The notes under the pieces: generated by a model
The model's input: only the letters and a program-made list of their open reading frames with translations
Told to the model about the DNA's origin: nothing
Database searches by the model: none
Made by a program: the position numbers and the translations under genes
DNA from: Cryptomeria japonica
Taxonomy: Eukaryota > Streptophyta > Pinopsida > Cupressales > Cupressaceae
NCBI RefSeq assembly: GCF_030272615.1
Contig: NC_081413.1
Location: 335,524,302-335,588,301 of the forward strand
Direction of reading: 5' to 3'
DNA length: 64,000 bases
Part shown: piece by piece, positions 48,012-61,573 of the stretch
How positions within the stretch are numbered: the stretch's first letter is position 1
Layout: each line of letters begins with the position of its first letter

Positions 48012-49115
48012 TCTCACCACTTTGTGATGAAGCTCCCTTCTCTGGACATCTATATGCTGGATGACCAAGCTGATTGCAATGGTAACATTTCATTGAGGCA
48101 AAATATGATGAACCTCTACCTTGTCCACTAGTTCTTCCTCTAAAACCACTATTTGATCCCCTTCCTCTACTTGAAACAACTTCTTGCTGGTCAGTGAGTT
48201 TAGACTCACCTTGCGCTCTTTGCTCTGAATTTCTTCCTCTAAAGCCCCCCCTATGGCCTCTATTTTCTTTTCCTCTACCTCTGCCCCTACTACTACTCAA
48301 ATCATGATTCCTTTTCAGTTTTTCTTCCACTTTAAGGGCAAGTTGATAGCTTTGATGAGCTATCTTTGGGCTCAATAGACTGATTTCCTCTTGGATATTC
48401 CATCTTAGTCCATTTAGGTATCTAGCTACCTTAAGGATTTCTTCTTCCACAAAATGAGACCTAAGACTAAGTTTGTGAAACTCCTCTATATAACCACTTA
48501 CATCAAGGTCTTTTTGTCTTAGGTTTTGTCTTTTCCTATGAATCTTCACTTCATAGTCATCAGGGAGATAGGCTTCTTTGATTTTGACTAACATCCCTTT
48601 CCAAGAAGAGATGGGATTTTTGCCCACTTTCTTCCTCTCATCTTACACAAATTTCCACCATGTGAGAGCGGCTCCCCTCATCCTATACTTGGCCACTTTG
48701 ACTCTTTGAGCTTTAGTTATGCCTTCACATTCAAAATGGTTCTCCATTCCCTCTATACATTCTAGAACCACTTCTAATTCCATCTTACTAGTGAACAATG
48801 GCAATCCTTCTAGTGATTTACCACTCAAGGCTTTCAATTCCTTTAGGAAAGGTCTTGTTCCAAAATAGGATCAGGTTCAGGTACTTTTTCTACTTCTGAC
48901 ACCTCTTTACCCTTCCCTTCTGCTCCTTCAACCTTTACCAACACTTCATCTGCCTTGGTTTTAATTTCACCAAGCTTACCTTCTAATTCTACCAATTTTT
49001 CCTTCAGGAGCCTATTCTCTTCCTCCTGATCACCCACTTTCTTTTCCAACTCTACATTGGTAACCATGGTGTTTTCTCCTATATATTCCATTGAGGACAT
49101 CAACTCTCCTAGCAC
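48012..49115 (-). pseudogene. Gypsy-A gag
   Basis: ATG at 49115 begins a coiled-coil N-terminus (ELEKKVGDQEEENRLLKEKL). A frameshift near 48840 leads to the retrotrans_gag capsid domain (GMENHFECEG...MRGAALTWWKF; stop at 48643-48645; SSWKGMLVKIKEAYLP...GYIEEFHKLSL). Then come an Arg/Gly-rich nucleocapsid region (GRGRGKENRGHRGG) and the CCHC knuckle CYHCNQLGHPAYRC. Element C interrupts it at SQSGE; the frame continues in phase at 31955. Confidence 0.88.
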
Positions 49116-49125
49116 AAATCTTATA

Positions 49126-49140
49126 GGCTCTTATACCAAT
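49126..49140 (-). promoter_or_regulatory. Gypsy-A primer-binding site
   Basis: The minus-strand TTGGTATAAGAGCC beside the LTR start at 49142 is a diverged initiator-Met tRNA complement. Confidence 0.7.
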
Positions 49141-49141
49141 T

Positions 49142-51834
49142 TGGTAGAGTTCCACTAGTTTGCTCACACTTCTCCAATTGGTGTTACTCACTCCACCAAA
49201 TCCACCAGGCCTTGCTATGCCTCAAGACCTCCTATTCCTTCTCAAGCTCTTCTAGGACTATTTCTTTTTCCACCTTAAGGTGACATTCAACAAGTGTCTT
49301 CACTAGGAACTCTACCAATTCAATGTTCTTCACTAGCTCTCCATCCTTCCAACTGACTTTTTGTCACTCTCACCCCCATTGCTGTCATGTGTTTTGCAAA
49401 GGTGTGGAGATTCTCATTCAATGTGGGATTTTGTCAAAAAGGTCCATTTGTTCTATTGCCAAACTCATCTTCCTTATCGATTTCAAGAAAATGCTCAAAA
49501 GAGGGCTACTAGGAAAGAGCCCCAATTAGGCCTCCAAATCCGGATTTTTAGGATTTCTTGGTCATACAGTCCAAATGACCCTACAAAGAGTTTTATTATT
49601 CTTCAAACACTCATTTAACACCAATATATTTAGTTGGTTTTAGATCCCCAAGTGTCCATACAATGCCCTAACCCAAAAATGAGGTTTTACTAGGGTTTTA
49701 AAGGCTTCTAGGATTGTGACTATTCAACTTGGTGAAAAAGGTCATTAAATGGATTTTTCAAGGATTCTCCTTTCATCTGCAACTCTGTATGGACCTCATG
49801 ATCAATGAAAAATTCTTAGGTTGGGTTTTTGGTTTCACCCCTGCATTCTTTCATCATTTTTTCACCTTGTCTTTCCTAGTCGGGTTGTAATAGGACTCGC
49901 CTAGGGAAAGGTGGAAAAATAGAAAACTTCATTTCCAGAACTCCTCCCTACAAATTTACAATTTACATTGGGTTTTCTACAATTTCCCAATAGGCCATTA
50001 TTATTTCACAATGGAATTTTATGGGGCAACCATTTTTCCAAGGTATACTATTTACAAGCCAAAACCGGTTGTTTGAAAACAAAACAATAAAAGAACTAAT
50101 AAAATCTATCTAAAAAGAATGAAATGGAATAAATGAAACTAGAACACACCCAATAATAGCTATCCAAGTTTGGATCAATGGATTCAATCCGTTTGTATTC
50201 ACTCTTTAATGCAAAATGAGACAAAACAGTAATAACAGTCCGAAAATGAGAGGTTTCAGATTGTCATTCACAAAAATCAATGCTTCCAACCTTGGTATCC
50301 ATGCAAGAGAGGGTTTAAATAGTCTTCCCAATGTGTGGAGGCATCTTAGGTCAATTTTTTAACCCTAACTCCACCACTAATCTCTTTTAGGACCAAAGTT
50401 GTCATGACAACTTTTACAATTTTCTACATCTTGCCTTTCCCACTTAGGCAACCTATTACAAGTCATTACTAACTTCTATTTCAACATTTATAAGGCTATT
50501 TTGAACCCCTCGAATACTCTAATCAACCTATGCCTCTTTTGGCTATCTAGAAGGGGTCATTGACTACTCAAACCAAGAACAATCCACAAAGTGCAAACCT
50601 AGAAAGAAACTAACTAAACTAGGCATACACTTGACTCAACCTAGACTCTAATCACACACTTTGGACCCTCCTGGAGTCCTTATTAGAAATCTGACTTGGA
50701 TAAGGTTAGTACAAGAAAAAATTGAATAAGGACTATTAGCCTAATGTTGGTATTTTGGTATGGTTTTATCATTGATGTCAACACCTACTATCACTTATCA
50801 ACTCTGGCACTTTTAAGAATCAACAATGTTCACCGGCAAGCAAGTGACTTATGCACAGTCATGGGTATTTGGTACACCGGTAGGATATGATGTTCACATG
50901 CACTTGGAATGATATGAAAGACACCTAGTTATGTTGAAGACATCATTTGGACACTTTGTCTTGGAGATTTGTTCATTGGCATATTCATGTTTGCATATTT
51001 GTTGTTATCGGCAAATAGGTCTAGGTTATACACTGACAGGCTTATCTATTCCAGATCAGCACGACACGCTATGGAGATGTTTTATTATTGTTGTAAATGC
51101 ATCAAGCCAACATGTTGAATCAGTTATTGCAACGGATATTTTTTTATTTGTAAATTAATTTTGTTGTAATATCCTTTAGAGCCGACCTTCTAGAATTGGT
51201 CTTAGGTTATGATATAAAAGTAAGATCTTATTTGTAAGATCAAGTGTGAAATGCGGTAGAAGAAATAATTTGGTATATGTGAGAATAAGCAGAGCCTTAC
51301 ATGAAGACATCATTTGAAGGTGAAGCAAGGTATTTATAAAGACAATCAAAACTACACCGGTACTGAATCCAGCATAGAAAGATGCTATTTTGAACAGTAC
51401 ATCTTTATTGGATTTAACCATCCAACTATAGTCAGTGTGACTCCTATTTGTGTTTGAGCAGTGAGCTCTAGGCGCTTGGCCTTTCTACATGTGCAGACCC
51501 CATTTGTATACACATACTATCTACAATAGTATCATCTGATTGTGGGTAAGGTTTCCCATCGTGGTTTTTCCCCTTATAGGGTTTCCACGTACAAATATTG
51601 GTGTTATGTGTTGTGGATGTTATTGTCTTTCTATTTCATGCATCAATCTTTACCGGTACTGTAATCAACTGATAAAGCTGTCTACCAGCATAAAAGTTTG
51701 TTTACCGGTATTAAGATTTAAAGTTGGTTAAGTGGTTTTGGTTTGAATTTATTTGACAACTGATTCACCCCCCCCCCCCACCCTCTCAGTTGTCTCCGGG
51801 ACCTAACACCTAAGTCCTAGGTGCTCCTGCACCA
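49142..51834 (-). repeat. Gypsy-A 5' LTR, interrupted by a solo LTR
   Basis: TGGTAGAGTTCC...CTCCTGCACCA. Removal of the solo LTR and one CCTAA gives about 1.62 kb, close to the 1.65 kb of the 3' LTR. A tract around 50398 ('gttgtcatgacaactt') lacks about 20 bp present in the other copy. Confidence 0.87.
50745..51808 (+). mobile_element. Solo LTR of the Copia-A family
   Basis: TGTTGGTATTTTGG...GGGACCTAACA is the same family as the Copia-A LTRs in opposite orientation. It is flanked by the perfect duplication CCTAA (50740-50744 and 51809-51813). Hairpin arms GACAACTGA (51755-51763) and TCAGTTGTC (51786-51794) are intact. No internal sequence remains. Confidence 0.9.
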
Positions 51835-52091
51835 AGGGACCCTGCCAAGTCAAATACCTTGTTGTAGTTTCAAAGGGTGGAAAAAGAATAAGAATTTTAT
51901 TTATTGTCCTAATAGACCATCCATTATAACAATGATTACCAATGATGTGTGCATTGCAAACAAAGTTCTAGAGGAAGGCTCTTTCTATTGTAATACCAAG
52001 TGAGTGTTCATAGACCTTGTGTAGGGTCCTTCAAGCCTAGAGTAAGGAGTTTGAAACCTTGATACATTGATTTGGCCATGTGGCCATCAAT
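51835..52091. other. Unassigned DNA right of Gypsy-A
   Basis: No gene seen. It includes 'gggaccctgccaagtcaaatacc' at the boundary and no clear target duplication. Confidence 0.4.
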
Positions 52092-52360
52092 GAGTGTTGA
52101 CCCAATAGGGGAAGTCTTGGGACTGACAATTTTTGGAAGTGTGGCATTGTTGAGAGCCAACACTTATGTGTGAACCCCGTCTTCACATATTATGATTAGT
52201 TGCCATGATAATTGACCCTATCCTCATGGTGTTGGCTCAATTCATATTAGTTTTCCCAAGCCTAGAAGCTAAGTAATGTATCCAAGGGTGTCTAGAAGAA
52301 TGGACTATATGATCATTGACTTTATATGTTGAAACCATTATACATGCCCCTCCATTGAGG
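52092..52360. repeat. Right copy of the old repeat flanking Gypsy-A
   Basis: Same orientation as 11191-11440, with long shared blocks such as 'cctatcctcatggtgttggc' and 'gtatccaagggtgtctaga'. It carries about 60 bp after 'catcaatgagtg' that the left copy lacks. Confidence 0.6.
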
Positions 52361-52959
52361 GTATTGAGGAAGATTGGGATCGGAATAGTGTGTTTTGTTG
52401 AAGAAACATGATGTGAGAATTTTGATGCAGAGGCAAGGGTAGAACTCAGTATTTCATATTAGGATAGAAACCACATTGATTAGGCAAGTCAAATAAGGTC
52501 TCTCCAATGTTTAGGATACACAAGGGAAACATTAGTCATGTAAGTATGCATAAGCATGGAAATGGATAGTTACTTTCCTTTTAGACTGATTTGGATAGTA
52601 TTGAGAGGATCCTATAAGGATGACTATCACCATACTCTCAATTACTTCACAACATTGATAATGAATTCACATTAGACACTCATGGATTACCCCAATTAGA
52701 CATTACTCAACTTAAGATATGATACAAGTATTGAATGCCACAAAGCCATTAGCATATCACCTGCTCTAAATCACCACAAAGCCATTAGATATGTTTTGAG
52801 ATAAAAAAGAAGAGAAATGGTTTTGGTTCAATTTGCATTATTTCTATGTTCAAGTAATTTAATTTGGTATATTATACTAAAACGTGATTTCATAACTAAC
52901 ATTTCAACTTCTATATAACTGGTTCTGTAGCCTGATTTTTTTGCCTGTGAAGAAAGACC
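52361..52959. other. Unassigned DNA
   Basis: No gene recognised. The last part is upstream of the CACTA first exon, but no promoter motif stands out and no CACTA terminus was identified. Confidence 0.4.
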
Positions 52960-54975
52960 ATGTCAAACAATATTAGCAAACAACAAAATAAGGAGACAAT
53001 TGCTAGATTGTGGTCTAACTTGAAAAGAAAAGGTGATGGAAAATGTTATTTTCCTTGCAAAATTTGTAAGGGGCTAAAGACTAGAAGACTTCTAATCAAA
53101 ATAGATAAGAAATATTGTAGGTTGCATGGTCACATTGAAGGGGGACATGATTATCATCCATTGGTAATTTTTTCATTATATCATTTTAACAATTTATATA
53201 CATAAGAAATCAGTTGATGATGATATCGTGATCATGGTTTATTTATGTTATTAATTTTATATAGGTCGAGCACCCTGGAGCACATGATATGGATCAACAC
53301 AACTCAGATAATATGGTTTTCAAAGTGGAGGAACATGGAGGTCTAAATATCAAAGTTGAAGATAATGATCCCATGGAAGATGACGATCATGAGCCACAAA
53401 ACACAATTAAAGATGATGATACAAATACACTGATCCATGACACATTTAGTACTGGTGCAGCTGATCATGATGATGAAGATGACCTTGATGTTGTTCATGA
53501 TTTACCTCTACTTGAGAAGGCATATGAGGCCCTTTACGAAGGCTCCCAGACAACTCTTCTCTCCGCTGTATTGTTGTTGGTGAACTTGAAGGTTATGAAT
53601 GGTTTATCCAACATAACAATCTCATGTATGTTAAGGTATGTCATATATGTCATTATAATTAATAAATGGTGAATCATGTACCATTAATATTCTTTATGTT
53701 AACAAATTATATTTTTTTGTTGTAGATTGATAGGTGAATTTTTGTTACCACCATCCAATATTCCACCTCTCTCATACCGAGAATTATCTGCCATTATGAA
53801 AGATATTGGAATGGAGTATCAAGCAATAGATTCTTATCCCAATGATCATATTATATATCACAAACAACGTGAATTTAGAACTAAATGCCCTGAATGTCAT
53901 ATCAGTAGATATCGAATAGATCAAACTCAGCTCTGGTGGTTATATGAAACTTTCCACATGAATTGTAAGTATCAGCAAATGAAATATCGCATCAAAATAT
54001 TTATATATTGCAAACGATTTTTTTTATCAAACAATGCAAGCAAAAATGAAGGGCTCTGAATTCAATAGAGCGCCCATAGAAGTTGATAAGAGAATTGCCT
54101 ACTAGCAAGGCTATACAACCGTGGTTGAACGACTATGAGAATTGAGTGGGCAAACACAAGATTTTGGTGCATCCGTCACACAGGTAAATAAGCTAAATGA
54201 AAATTATTTCAAATTAAATACTTTACCAATAATCTAATTGATGTTTAGTTCCAACATAAAGTGCCTAAATCTATTTGAAATAATTAAGCAATGATAAAAA
54301 TGCGCATGACATTGGAATGTAGCATGTTGATCATGAAATATGACCTACACACGAAGGTCCAGATGTGCATCCTAGTAGTGGAGGTATTCATTTTCTATTC
54401 AAATTTATTTATGTAATTATTAATACAATTAAACATCATAAATTGTAATTAGTGTAGTAATTAATGTAACCTTTTTTGTTAATATTTTAGAGAATGTAGT
54501 CGGTGGTGACCAAGTGGAGCATGATATGGGTACACAACATCATGAATGTGATGTTCCCCAATTAGGTAAAGAGGACCACTATTATTCCTTTAAATAAATT
54601 TAATTGCAATTGGTGTTTAGCATTAATGTAACCTTTAGTATTTCAACTCCAGAGGATCTAGAGGGTGTTCAACATGTTGAGGTTGAGGCTAGACAAAATG
54701 ATGTGGCCCCATCAGGTAAAGAGCGCCACAATTATGTTCTTTAAATTAATGAAATACTTGTAACAATAATAAAAAATGTTTTGAATTTAACCCATTTATT
54801 TGTTATTGTAGAGGACCACCCTTCACTTCAGTGTCCTCATCCTCAGTATAGGACTAGGCATACATCAAGAGCACGAGCAGAGGGTAGAAAAAATGAAGAG
54901 GGGGGAAATGATGAAGAAAAGGATGCTCCACTTATTCTTTACATAGATTCAAAGAAAAAACAAAAAAACAAATGA
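52960..54975 (+). pseudogene. CACTA (En/Spm) TNP2-like transposase gene, lacking catalytic core
   Basis: Exon 1 (ATG 52960 to about 53163) has a Cys/His-rich segment (CYFPCKICKG...CRLHGHIEGG) like the transposase-associated domain. Exon 2 (about 53265-53637) is acidic and then reads LPLLEKAYEALYEGSQTTLL, a hallmark of TNP2 proteins. Exon 3 (from about 53726) reads MEYQAIDSYPNDHIIYHK and KCPECHISRYR, also TNP2. The DDE catalytic region that should follow is absent. Instead, small exons (about 54060-54183, 54320-54384, 54491-54565, 54653-54715, 54812-54975) with GT...AG borders lead to a stop at 54973-54975. Some carry stops. CACTA termini were not found. Exon borders are by eye. Confidence 0.65.
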
Positions 54976-55200
54976 TTGTAATCTACCTTAATTGATAATG
55001 ATTGATTTTTATGTGTTAATGAATATAATTATGTACTAATGAATGGTTATGAATGATATGTGTTAATTAATATTGATGAATGTTGTGTATTAATTAATAT
55101 TAATAAATGTTATGTGTTAATGAATGTTATGTGATATTAATGAATGAATGTTATATTTTATTATTGGTAGAAAGAATGAATGAATGTTAGATGTTAATGG
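54976..55200. repeat. AT-rich degenerate 'gttaatgaat' repeats
   Basis: Many irregular copies of 'tgttaatgaatg/atattaatgaatg'. No coding capacity. Probably the 3' region of the CACTA-derived gene or a simple-sequence expansion. Confidence 0.65.
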
Positions 55201-57340
55201 GGAATTTAGAGTGATGTTAGGAGGGGGGAGAGGGGCCAAATGAGCTTCCACCTTCACGTGGTTGGCCCTGTTAAGTAGAGAATATTAAACTATTCTCGAA
55301 ACCAAGCGAAGCTCAATAAGATAACACACTTTTCAATATTTCATTATGTTGCACAGTTAATTTTATTGAATAATGTATATTGAATCTTAATTGCAGTGTC
55401 CAACAGAGCCAACACGAACAATAACACCACAATTTGTTGGGTATAATGAACTCCCATATTGTCTTCTATGTACACTAATAGTATGAGTTGCTTCTAGTGT
55501 TGATATCCATGGCGGGACTGCAAAAGTTATGAATATGCCCTATCCTTGTAATTTTTTTTATTAGTTGACATTTTCTTTAGCATTTTTAAATTTTCCTTAT
55601 CATTTTATGTCTAACCACTTTTATATGGAATTTATTGTTCTAAGTTTTTACTATCTGCCAGACATTATTGATACAAGGACTTGCATTGCATCCATTTTTT
55701 CAATTAGGTATTATGAAGGGTAGGTTGTATTTGTAAATATCTCTTTGAGTTCATCCAAATTTTATAATTTTTTCCTCACATCTCGTTATTGCTTCATATC
55801 TCTATGTTCTATGAGGAGAACACCTATGTTTTTCTTTTCCAATCCTCTAAGATAGTTTATGACTGCTAATAACTGTATATTTTGATCATTTTATATTGTC
55901 GCAGACCCATTATAATAGTGATCTTTTTTGCCCTTATCAGTGTATTTGTTATAAGGCTATGGTTTGTCCATGAAGAATTGTTGTAGCAGTATTTCATTAT
56001 TCTCTATGTTGGACTTTGAACTATTTATAAATTTCATGGTTCCAAACTGTCCTTAGACTGCTAATCCTATGTTGAAGTTGCTTCTTTGAAGGCATTTGGA
56101 TTGAAATTATAATCATGATCATTGTTCTACTACAATAAAACATTGTGACAAACTCTTTGATGGCTATCAATACATTATTCATTCTTGTTATATCATATGA
56201 CTGTGAAGGACACCTCCATGATGGTGACTTTTGATCAGTTATAAGGCTATAAATTCCAATGTTCTCATTAATATCAAAATTCCTTTCTAAGACTGTATTT
56301 TTCATTGTATTTACTTTGATTCCAGTGTCTTGATGAATGGAAGACTGTGCTTTGCATCTTAAGTCATTGTTTCTCTCTTGGTTGTTTTCTAGTGAATGGA
56401 CTATGACCTTTTGTTTAGTGACCATGATACTGGTGTTTGCACCTGATCCTCTATACATTACTGATCTCCAAGTTTTGGGACCTTTAGCCACTCTAACTAT
56501 TGCTTTTATGCTTTTGATGTACCTGACTTTGGGACTGTCCTTTAACTATTAAGTGTGGGACTTTGTTTTCACCGTTGACTGTCAAATGATCTAGACAACA
56601 TTGTGCTTGTGATACTGCCATGACTAGGCTCTAACCCCGTCTTTTAAAAAAAAATGCCTTCATGATTGTATTCTACCTCCAATCTATGGCTTTTGTGCTT
56701 CTCTACAATCTGGATGACCTTGTTTTTGGTGTTTTCTCATTCTCAAAGGTACTTATTGTGACTCATAACACTGTATTTTTCTTGTGACTTCTAATGCTTG
56801 TGACAAATATACACTATGCGATGATCTTCCTTTATGTTTGGGCTTGTACTATTCTTTATGCCATTGATTGATATGAATGCTCCTCATGCATGATCTTTTC
56901 ATTGGTACTGTGCTGATACTGGTACATTCATCGTTGCATGCTCTTAATCCAATATGACTGTCCTATAAAATCATTGAGACTATTATAGCTATTTATCTCC
57001 TGTAATAATGTATCAATAGGAAATATGGATATAAATTTCTTATCCTGCTATAACTGTACATTTGATAGTGTTCTTTGACTCCATGGTTGCTCTGTGTGAG
57101 GATTATTATGACTATATGTTGCTATTACTTGGTGATTAATATGGACTATTATTTAGGCATTCTCCTTATCACTGTTGTATGATTTGCATGGTTGTTATCT
57201 TATATTTGTCAACCAATCTTAGATTTTCCCTCCATGATCATGTATTTTATTGCTATTTGTATTCCCCATAATTTGAGTCTTTCTCATACTATTTTTTATA
57301 CGCTTTCTCATCACCTAGACTAATGCATAAAGTTCTATCA
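55201..57340. other. Unassigned DNA
   Basis: No gene recognised. The longest open frames (56021-56491 minus, 56337-56552 plus) lack similarity or composition suggesting a protein. The sequence is AT-rich with even codon usage. Confidence 0.45.
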
Positions 57341-57349
57341 TAAGCTATA

Positions 57350-58560
57350 AAATGAAGCTTTTTCTTGCCCAAGCACAAATGATGGAAGACCAATCAATGT
57401 TTTCAATTCCTAAACAAACACCTCTTACAGTGGTGGATCAACCTATGAAGGAGGAGAAAGTACAAGTTTCCAAGCTTCAAGAAAGGTGAACCTCTTGAAT
57501 CCTCAAGTGTCCTAAATTTGAATTTCCAAGTTTTAGAAGAGGTAATTTTCCATTGCAAGAACATGTGCTTGCTCTAATCCACCCAGTTACACCACAAATG
57601 TAGTCCTCTCCAAAGCCTATATTTCTTCAATAAATCCAACAAATTCCCCAGGAGTATAAGTTACCAAATCTGCCTTCTTATCCTATCACTATTCACCTTT
57701 ATAAAGGTAAAATAATTGTTTATCAGAAAAGCTGATTTAGTGAGTAGAATAAGGAAGTGTTTGAAGTAAAAAGGGGATAGATTTCTATTAATGAACTTTC
57801 TTACAATGTGAAAAAAGAAATAGAGGATGATGGCATGATCAGCTAGGACAAAAAGCTAAAAAACAAGTACGATTTTTTGAATATGAAGTTTTGACTTATT
57901 TCTTTGATGAACGTCCATGTTTTGTTGAAGATGAGGAAAATGTACCAATTCTTCTATCAACAAATCAATTGGGACAATAAGATAACAAGTAAGAAGGGTG
58001 TGGTGAAGGAGAAGAGTCTATAATCTGGTTTGATAGAATACCTTCTTTTGTTGAGAAAAAAGAAGAGAACATTTTCATCTCAACATCAACAATAAGTTTG
58101 GGATAGCGAGAGCATAGTAAGCATTGTGATGAGGTGTTGGGAGTGAAGCTACTTGGTAGAAGAAATCAAAGATGGTTCTATTTTGAAGTTCATAAAGCTT
58201 TAAGAGAGTTTATATGAAGTTAAAAACAATCCTCTTATACAAAAAGAAAAAGAAGACCTTGAAGAAGATGTGTTTTGGGATGAATTACAATCATTTTATT
58301 TAAAATTAGATACCAAACCAGCAACTCATAAATCAAAAAATCATTAACAACACGAACAAGAGGAGAAGTTCGCCATGTTTCATAAAATCATTCACATGAA
58401 TCAAGTCATTCCAAGCAGTAGGGTGATAAGGCAACACTTCACAAGTAGGAGACCAATATTGGAGTTTTAAGATTTTTAGTACAAGGGTATCCTATCAAAC
58501 ATCTAGCCATGGTGGAGGCTAGTAAGACACCACAAGTCATGGTTGCAACCAACCATGAGG
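57350..58560 (+). pseudogene. Decayed ORF with an internal protein repeat, unknown
   Basis: Translating with frame changes gives protein-like stretches across the region: MMEDQSMFSIPKQTPLTVV near 57380, then YFFDERPCFVEDEEN at about 57897-57940 and WFDRIPSFVEKKEEN at about 58029-58075. The last two are clearly related, and each is followed by a Ser/Thr-Leu-Gly segment (LLSTNQLG; STSTISLG), so the ancestral protein had tandem repeats of about 44 residues. EEDVFWDELQSFYLKLD near 58265 follows. No zinc knuckle, protease or RT motif was found. It could be an old retroelement ORF or a host repeat protein. Confidence 0.4.
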
Positions 58561-58663
58561 TTACAACTGAAGAAAAGCAGAACCAACTTACATATCCACT
58601 CTAAAATAGTAACATGTACAACTAATATAAGTGGGTAAGTGAATTTTATTTCTTTCTTCAAGA

Positions 58664-59183
<520 letters not shown>

Positions 59184-59791
59184 CTCCCTCTTAGCAAAAG
59201 AGGATTGAATTTCATAATTAAGTTTTAAGGAACAACATTCTAGATATACACATTCATTTGACATGATCATTCACTCAGTAACACTTACTAGTGAAATACT
59301 TCATATCTTAGAGAGATGGATAATCCATAACCATCACTCTGGGACAACAACTACTTGAAGTCTTATCAGATTACAACCTTGATTCTAGTGACAATTGTAA
59401 CATTGTCATTATCACAGGTGAAATAATTTTAGTATCATGATATCCGACATATTCCAGGATAACAAATTAATGTAGTCAATCATGATATGATTGTTATCAT
59501 AATTTCTGACATATTTTAGAACAATCATTTAATGATAACAATTCAATAACTCATCATAGAAAATTTAGTATCAAGATTTCTGGCACATTCCAGGACATCA
59601 ACTTAATGTAGTCAATCTTGATAACAAATTAGGCTATTGTGAAAGTCGTCACCTTACAATAGCAATCTTACACTTATATCACATGAAATATCATCACCTT
59701 CCATGACATAACACATACATGCAATATTGCATTCAAGATATTCATGAATATATCAATTGCATATGATTAAGATTAATATCATAAATTTCTA
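59184..59791 (-). other. Copia-D 3' UTR with internal repeats
   Basis: No gene. The block 'agtatcatgatatccgacat...aatgtagtcaatcatgata' (59431-59488) recurs at 59569-59626, with a partial third copy between (about 59490-59525, 'tatcataatttctgacatat'). Confidence 0.7.
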
Positions 59792-61573
59792 TTATAATTT
59801 AGTCATACCAAGTTTACCTCTAAAGTACTCCACTTTCAACTTTGCAAGAGGTTTGGTGAATATGTCGGCACTATGCTCTTCAGTGCTGATGTAGGTCAAT
59901 TTGATGGCATCTGTCTACCATATCTCTTATGTAATGGTATAGGATTTCTATATACTTGGATAGATTATGAAAAACTAGATTTATAGAAAGTTTGATGTAG
60001 CTTTGATTATCACAGTGAATCATAGTGGGGTTTAGGAGATTCCCAAATAGTCCAACTATCAATTTCCTTAACCATACTGCCTCACATGCTCCCATGGAGG
60101 CAGCCATATATTCAGCTTCAGTGGAACTCTGAGCAACTGCTGACTATTTTCTACTAAACCAAGATATCATAGCTGATCCAAGACTAAAGCAACACCCCGT
60201 TGTACTTTTATGATCAATGGAACTTCTTGCCCAGTCAGAATCAAAACACCCTTGGAGTTGTATCTCAACATTTTAATACTTCAGGCCAAGTCCAATAGTG
60301 TCACACAAGTATCTCATAATATGCTTAGTAGCCATTAGGTGAATATTCTTAGGTTCACACATGAAATGACTTAACACATTGGTAGCGTAACAAATATCAG
60401 GGTGAGTGTTTACCAAGTACATAAGAGATCCAATAATTTTTCTATAGTATGTAGGATTTGTAGGTTCTGAATCCGCTGCTTCACTTTTGAGCTTATGAAG
60501 ATTTGTTTCCATTGGAATGGATAGAGGCTTACAATCTATCATACCAAATCTATTTAGGATATCAGTGGTGCATTTTTCTTGATTTAAGGAAATATATTTC
60601 TCTTTTTGCCATACTTCTAGGCCCATAAAATAGTGCAGTAGATCTAGATCCTTCATATCGAATTCAGCCACAAGATCTTGTTTGCATTTTGCAATGAGGT
60701 GATCTTCTCCTGTTATCAACAAGTCATCAACATAGAGAACAAGTATTAACATGTCACCATCTAATATTTTGAAGTATATGTTAGAGTCTGCTTCATTTTT
60801 GGAATATCCTAGTTTGGAGAGATAACTATCTATCCTTCTGTACCATGCCCTGGGTGCTTGCTTAAGGCCGTAGAGAGCTTTTTTTAGTCTACACACATAG
60901 ATATTTCTATCATGTGTAGCAAAGCCTTTAGGTTGTCCTATATATACTTCTTCCTCAATAAAACCATTCAAAAATGTGGTCTTCACGTCCATTTGGTTTA
61001 TCTTCCACCCTTTGGAAGCTGCAATGGAAATGATGGTTCGTATAGAAGTATATTGGGCAACTGGAGCAAATGTCTCTTCATAATCAATTCCAACCTTTTG
61101 AGAGAACCCCCTGGCAATGAATCTAGCTTTGTGTTTTTCAATACTACCATCTGGTGCATATTTGATTTTGAATAACCACTTTGATGAGATAACTGATTTG
61201 TCTTTTGGTCTAGGTACAATGTCCCAGACATTATTTTTTAAGATAGATTGGTATTCCTTAATCATTGCATCTTTCCAAGCTTGACATATTAAAGCCTCTT
61301 CAACATTTGATGGTTCAGATTTTGTAAGTTCGGTCATGAGTGCAACATAGCATGATTGACTTCTTGTTTTCTTATTCTCTTTGAAGATTTCATCGGGTTC
61401 CACATTATTTTCTTCAATCATCTTTCTTGCCCATAGTGATCTTTTCTTGTTGTTAGGATTTTCAGCATTCTCGAAATTAGGTGATTGAAGTTCATGATTT
61501 TCTATGCTATTCTCCCTCTGATTTTCAATTGTAGGATTTTCATTTGATTCTATGATTAGATCATCTTCTGCAT
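59792..61573 (-). pseudogene. Copia-D reverse transcriptase and RNase H
   Basis: 61421-60273 (382 codons) encodes a nearly complete copia RT: KWLFKIKYAPDGSIEKHKAR, FAPVAQYTSIRTI, NQMDVKTTFLNG, YGLKQAPRAWYR and the catalytic LYVDDLLITG. RNase H lies in the same frame after stops at 60273 and near 60145, with FDSDWARS, STEAEYMAAS and HCDNQSYIKLS. It finishes with DIFTKPLAKLK and a stop at 59792. A frameshift near 61500 separates it from integrase. Confidence 0.9.

Noticed and set aside
56021-56552. 156-codon minus and 71-codon plus frames
   Set aside because: Overlapping on opposite strands, no motif or repeat support, likely chance.
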